DNA from: an uncultured bacterium | GTDB lineage: Bacteria > Patescibacteriota > Minisyncoccia > Phycocordibacterales > UBA9973 | Direction of reading: 5' to 3' | Assembly: GCA_903854645.1 (NCBI GenBank) | Contig: CAINWY010000057.1 | Location: 1-8,458 of the forward strand | DNA length: 8,458 nucleotides | Part shown: positions 6,302 to 8,458 of the stretch, piece by piece | How positions within the stretch are numbered: the first letter of the stretch is position 1 | Layout: each line of letters starts with the position of its first letter | The notes under the pieces: model-generated | Databases searched by the model: none | Told to the model about the DNA's origin: nothing | Seen by the model: the letters and a program-made list of their open reading frames with translations, nothing else | Translations under genes and position numbers: made by a program

Positions 6302-7111
6302 ATGCCAGATATAAACTTACTTTTAGATTTACTCGTCAAATTCGCGTGGCTCGGGAACTGGTTTTTTTTCGTATTGGCCTTTATAGAATCAGCACCACTA
6401 GTAGGCGTCCTAATACCGGGTGCGACACTCATAACTGTGGGTGGGTTCCTCGCCTCTCAAGGATATCTGAATGCTTGGGATATAATATTTTTTGCAACTA
6501 TCGGGGCAATACTTGGAGATTTTTTCAGCTATTCAGTAGGCAGATGGGGTGGTATGTGGATAAAAGATAAAAAAATTATCAATCATAGTATTCTTTTGCA
6601 CGGTGAACAATTTTTCTACAAATATGGAGACAAGAGTATTCTTTGGGGTAGATTCTTTGGACCTATTCGAGCTATCATACCATTCATAGCTGGCTTACTT
6701 CGTATGAATAGAAAGCCTTTCATATTCTGGAATGTGATAAGTGCTATAGGTTGGGCTCTATTAAACGTAGGCGCTGGCTACTTCTCTGGATCATTGATAG
6801 TAACAATATTTAATAAATGGTCAAAAGGTATTACATACATATTTATCTTATCTATTATAATAGCTACGTTTTACATATTTGTTAAAAAACGAGGAATTTC
6901 TCTTGTGGAATCATTCCGCCAAGATAGTTTGAGATTTCTTGCTTATCTTAACCAAAAGAATTGGTTCATTAAACTTAATATTAAATATGAAATTATTTCC
7001 GACTTCTTTAGAGAGCATAAATATGGGCCCGAAAGATTATTTGGTAGTGTTCTTGTTTTTTCATTTTTAATTATAGTTTATATTTTTATATTGATTCTCG
7101 ACGTTTTTTAA
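6302..7111 (+). CDS. DedA/SNARE-associated family membrane protein with C-terminal extension
   Basis: A polytopic inner-membrane protein of the DedA (VTT domain) family, which includes translocases that recycle undecaprenyl phosphate or phospholipids. From the ATG at 6302 it has 269 residues. Family landmarks are the re-entrant segment AFIESAPLVGVLIPG (26-40) with Glu29 and Pro39-Gly40, GDFFSYSVGRWGG (72-84), and GRFFGPIRAIIPFIAG (116-131) with Arg117, Pro121 and Arg123. Further helices lie at about 141-160 and 178-194. A polar stretch (about 195-245) follows, then one more helix (about 247-267) at the extreme C-terminus, which ordinary DedA proteins lack. Alternative starts at 6251 (ATG) or 6248 (GTG) would add 17 or 18 polar residues with no family support; AGGTG lies too close to that ATG to act as a normal ribosome site. 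This is the only plus-strand gene in the window. The assigned lipid is unknown. Confidence 0.88.
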   Translation: MPDINLLLDLLVKFAWLGNWFFFVLAFIESAPLVGVLIPGATLITVGGFLASQGYLNAWDIIFFATIGAILGDFFSYSVGRWGGMWIKDKKIINHSILLHGEQFFYKYGDKSILWGRFFGPIRAIIPFIAGLLRMNRKPFIFWNVISAIGWALLNVGAGYFSGSLIVTIFNKWSKGITYIFILSIIIATFYIFVKKRGISLVESFRQDSLRFLAYLNQKNWFIKLNIKYEIISDFFREHKYGPERLFGSVLVFSFLIIVYIFILILDVF

Positions 7112-7117
7112 TAGACA

Positions 7118-7149
7118 ATAAAAAATACCCCCATACTAATGAGGGTATT
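7118..7149. terminator. Hairpin terminator between convergent genes
   Basis: AATACCC (7124-7130) pairs with GGGTATT (7143-7149). After one mismatch, three more pairs close a four-base loop. Read on the minus strand the stem is followed by TTTTTTATTG, a good T-tract, so it ends the small membrane-protein gene. On the plus strand the following bases (AATTTATG) are a weaker tract, but the position ten bases after the DedA stop suggests it serves both genes. Confidence 0.8.
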
Positions 7150-7176
7150 AATTTATGTGATTGAAGTTTAAACAAC

Positions 7177-7506
7177 TTAGTAAAGTGGCTCTTTGAGCTT
7201 TTCTGGCTGTGTGTCATAGATACTCAATTTGAATTTCAGATCTGTGATTACGCGACTTAATCTTTTGAATGTTATAAAATATACACCCATGAAAATTAAT
7301 ATTAATGCTACAAATTTCCAGATATTATCCTGTGTGATTTGAATCCAGAATGGAGTATCAGATTTAATTTCTGTAAAATACACAAATGTTACTAATACTA
7401 GACCGAGGATAACCGCCATTACTTGAAAAATCTTTGCAAATAAAATAAGTCTTTTAATAGAAAGGACTTCTTTTTCCTGGAGTAACTTCTTGCTTGTTTT
7501 CATCAT
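7177..7506 (-). CDS. Small two-helix membrane protein of unknown function
   Basis: A 109-residue protein that I do not recognise. It has a basic, lysine-rich N-terminus (residues 1-19), a first hydrophobic helix at about 20-44, a short polar loop containing TEIKSDTPFW (45-54), a second helix at about 63-80, and a basic then proline- and acid-containing tail ending EPLY. The charge pattern suggests both ends lie in the cytoplasm. It starts with two consecutive ATG codons (7504-7506 and 7501-7503). No Shine-Dalgarno sequence is visible. It is preceded by the best promoter in the window and followed by a hairpin terminator, so it appears to be an independently expressed single-gene unit, which supports its being a real gene despite its size. 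Confidence 0.8.
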   Translation of the reverse strand: MMKTSKKLLQEKEVLSIKRLILFAKIFQVMAVILGLVLVTFVYFTEIKSDTPFWIQITQDNIWKFVALILIFMGVYFITFKRLSRVITDLKFKLSIYDTQPEKLKEPLY

Positions 7507-7554
7507 TTTAAATTTACTTTGTTTCTTAACTTTGTTTAAAGGTATATTTACTAT

Positions 7555-7583
7555 TTTATATCATATAAATACACTACTGTCAA
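7555..7583 (-). promoter_or_regulatory. Near-consensus sigma-70-type promoter for the small membrane gene
   Basis: The minus strand carries a perfect TTGACA (7578-7583), a 17-base spacer, and TATAAA (7555-7560) with TGA directly before it. Transcription would begin near 7548 and give a leader of about 42 bases before the ATG at 7506. The -35 immediately follows the T-tract of the upstream terminator. Confidence 0.8.
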
Positions 7584-7623
7584 AAAGTCAAAACACCTTA
7601 AATCCATGAGAATTAAGGTGTTT
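7584..7623 (-). terminator. Intrinsic terminator of the short-chain dehydrogenase gene
   Basis: AAACACCTTAA (7591-7601) and TTAAGGTGTTT (7613-7623) form a perfect 11-bp stem with an 11-base loop. On the minus strand it begins 20 bases after the dehydrogenase stop and is followed by TGACTTTTT, an interrupted T-tract. It ends the dehydrogenase transcript and separates it from the promoter of the next gene. Confidence 0.8.
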
Positions 7624-7643
7624 GAGCCAAAAATTAAAACAAT

Positions 7644-8384
7644 TTATCTCAGTGTCCAGCCACCATCTACAACTATTATCTGTCCTGTTATATAGCTTGA
7701 TTCCTCTTTGGCTAGGAAAACGACAACATTTGCTATGTCTTCTGGCTGGCCCATACGTGCTGCCGGGATCAGTGATACTGTCTGCTTCTTTACTTCATCT
7801 GTAGATCCTACTGATGAGCCTGGTGTCTCTATGGCACCTGGGGCTACTCCATTCACTGTTATTTTCTTGTCTGCTAGCTCTAATGCCATTGCCCTGACCA
7901 TACTACTCACTCCACCCTTGGAAGCGCAGTAGTGAACTAGACCTGCAAATCCAACGATTGATGCAATAGAAGATATATCTATAATTCTACTTCCTGGTTG
8001 CATTACTCTCGCTGCTGCCTGCGAACATAGAAATCCACTCTTTAGATTGATAGTCATAACCTTATCCCATTGCTGTTCTGTCATGTCCATAAATGGAACA
8101 AAAGGATAAATACCTGCATTGTTCACCAATACATCCAGAGTCCCAAAATCTGCTACCGTCTTACTTATCATAAGGTCTACTTCCGACTTTATGGATACAT
8201 CGCATTTGATTCCAGATGCTTTCACTCCTATGGCCTCAATCTCCGCTACAACAAGGACTGTGGAAACCTCGTCTATATCAGAGATGACAATATTGTAACC
8301 TTCTTTTGCTAAGGCCAAAGCGATACCACGCCCAATCCCCTTGCTCGCTCCTGTAACTAGAGCTGTTTTATTTTTTAATATCAT
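7644..8384 (-). CDS. Classical short-chain dehydrogenase/reductase (FabG-like, probably NAD-dependent)
   Basis: A cytosolic 246-residue oxidoreductase of the classical SDR family, acting on a carbonyl/alcohol pair with a nicotinamide cofactor. All hallmarks are present: cofactor motif TGASKGIG (11-18), Asp62 for the adenine ring (CDVS), NNAG (88-91), Asn113, catalytic Ser139, Tyr152 and Lys156 (the YxxxK motif), the PG motif (182-183), and the C-terminal ITGQIIVVDGGW. The strand-2 end reads VISDID, with Asp36 where NADP-preferring FabG enzymes carry basic or small residues; this favours NAD(H). It could be 3-oxoacyl-ACP reductase-like, a sugar dehydrogenase or an acetoin-type enzyme; the substrate is not determinable here. 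No fatty-acid synthesis genes are nearby. Codons look somewhat more GC-rich than in the neighbours. The ATG at 8384 has no Shine-Dalgarno sequence, but TAAAAT lies six bases before it. Confidence 0.93.
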   Translation of the reverse strand: MILKNKTALVTGASKGIGRGIALALAKEGYNIVISDIDEVSTVLVVAEIEAIGVKASGIKCDVSIKSEVDLMISKTVADFGTLDVLVNNAGIYPFVPFMDMTEQQWDKVMTINLKSGFLCSQAAARVMQPGSRIIDISSIASIVGFAGLVHYCASKGGVSSMVRAMALELADKKITVNGVAPGAIETPGSSVGSTDEVKKQTVSLIPAARMGQPEDIANVVVFLAKEESSYITGQIIVVDGGWTLR

Positions 8385-8390
8385 AATTTT

Positions 8391-8396
8391 ATTTTA
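8391..8396 (-). promoter_or_regulatory. Possible -10 element directly before the dehydrogenase ATG
   Basis: The minus strand reads TAAAAT, then six bases, then the ATG. This is the same spacing as at the murI and helicase starts and would give a leaderless mRNA. It lacks the TGn extension and a clear -35, and the surrounding 74 bases to the window edge are very AT-rich, so a chance match is quite possible. Confidence 0.3.
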
Positions 8397-8458
8397 ATGA
8401 TTAATAATTCCTAAAAAACTTATAAGATTCGACTATTTCACTAATCTATCTATAAAGA

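Noticed and set aside
7622..8312. Plus-strand frames at 7622-7804, 7708-7932 and 8070-8312
   Set aside because: Antisense to the dehydrogenase, which has every SDR motif; the frames are by-products.
1..8458. Reassigned TGA codon (as in Gracilibacteria/SR1)
   Set aside because: All eight genes read through with the standard code, use TGG for Trp, and every visible stop is TAA; no in-frame TGA interrupts a conserved region.
1..8458. A defence island, CRISPR array, mobile element or biosynthetic cluster
   Set aside because: No spaced direct repeats, transposase, integrase, toxin-antitoxin or nuclease genes were seen; the helicase and methyltransferase are separated by murI and are not an evident restriction-type pair.

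Overview
The window looks like a piece of an AT-rich bacterial chromosome (GC roughly mid-30s % by eye). It is most consistent with the Patescibacteria/CPR group. That placement is inference: it rests on compact gene packing, TAA at all seven visible stop codons, the standard genetic code, the near absence of Shine-Dalgarno sequences, and -10-like hexamers sitting directly before several start codons. No rRNA, tRNA, CRISPR array, transposase or integration site was seen. All genes are on the minus strand except one DedA-type membrane gene.

Layout. Positions 1-2199 (minus) hold a UvrD/PcrA-type SF1 helicase whose C-terminus lies beyond the window. Upstream of it on the same strand are murI (glutamate racemase, 2216-2998), a class I SAM-dependent methyltransferase (3143-3829), pyk (pyruvate kinase, 3854-5269) and a four-helix membrane protein with weak resemblance to bestrophin-like families (5378-6175). 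A short divergent promoter region (about 6176-6301) separates these from the plus-strand DedA gene (6302-7111). A hairpin terminator then separates DedA from a convergent small two-helix membrane protein (7177-7506). The window ends with a classical short-chain dehydrogenase (7644-8384) that has its own terminator.

How the genes relate. This looks like an ordinary mixed housekeeping region and not a single dedicated system. MurI (D-glutamate for peptidoglycan) and DedA (a family that includes undecaprenyl-phosphate and phospholipid translocases) both bear on the cell envelope. Pyruvate kinase supplies ATP from lower glycolysis, and the helicase serves DNA repair. Most genes have a recognisable promoter of their own, so they are probably small transcription units and not one operon.

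The most notable non-coding features are an 83-nt stretch with no G on the plus strand, which is a G-rich tract with quadruplex potential on the minus strand. It abuts a 16-bp perfect hairpin between murI and the methyltransferase gene. A second feature is the repeated placement of -10-like elements exactly 6 nt before start codons, suggesting leaderless mRNAs. A third is a hairpin plus T-tract inside the pyk leader. Among the proteins, the pyruvate kinase carries the residue set associated with potassium-independent enzymes, and the DedA protein has a C-terminal extension that may be a shortened DedA-PAP2 fusion. I saw no convincing novel multi-gene system.
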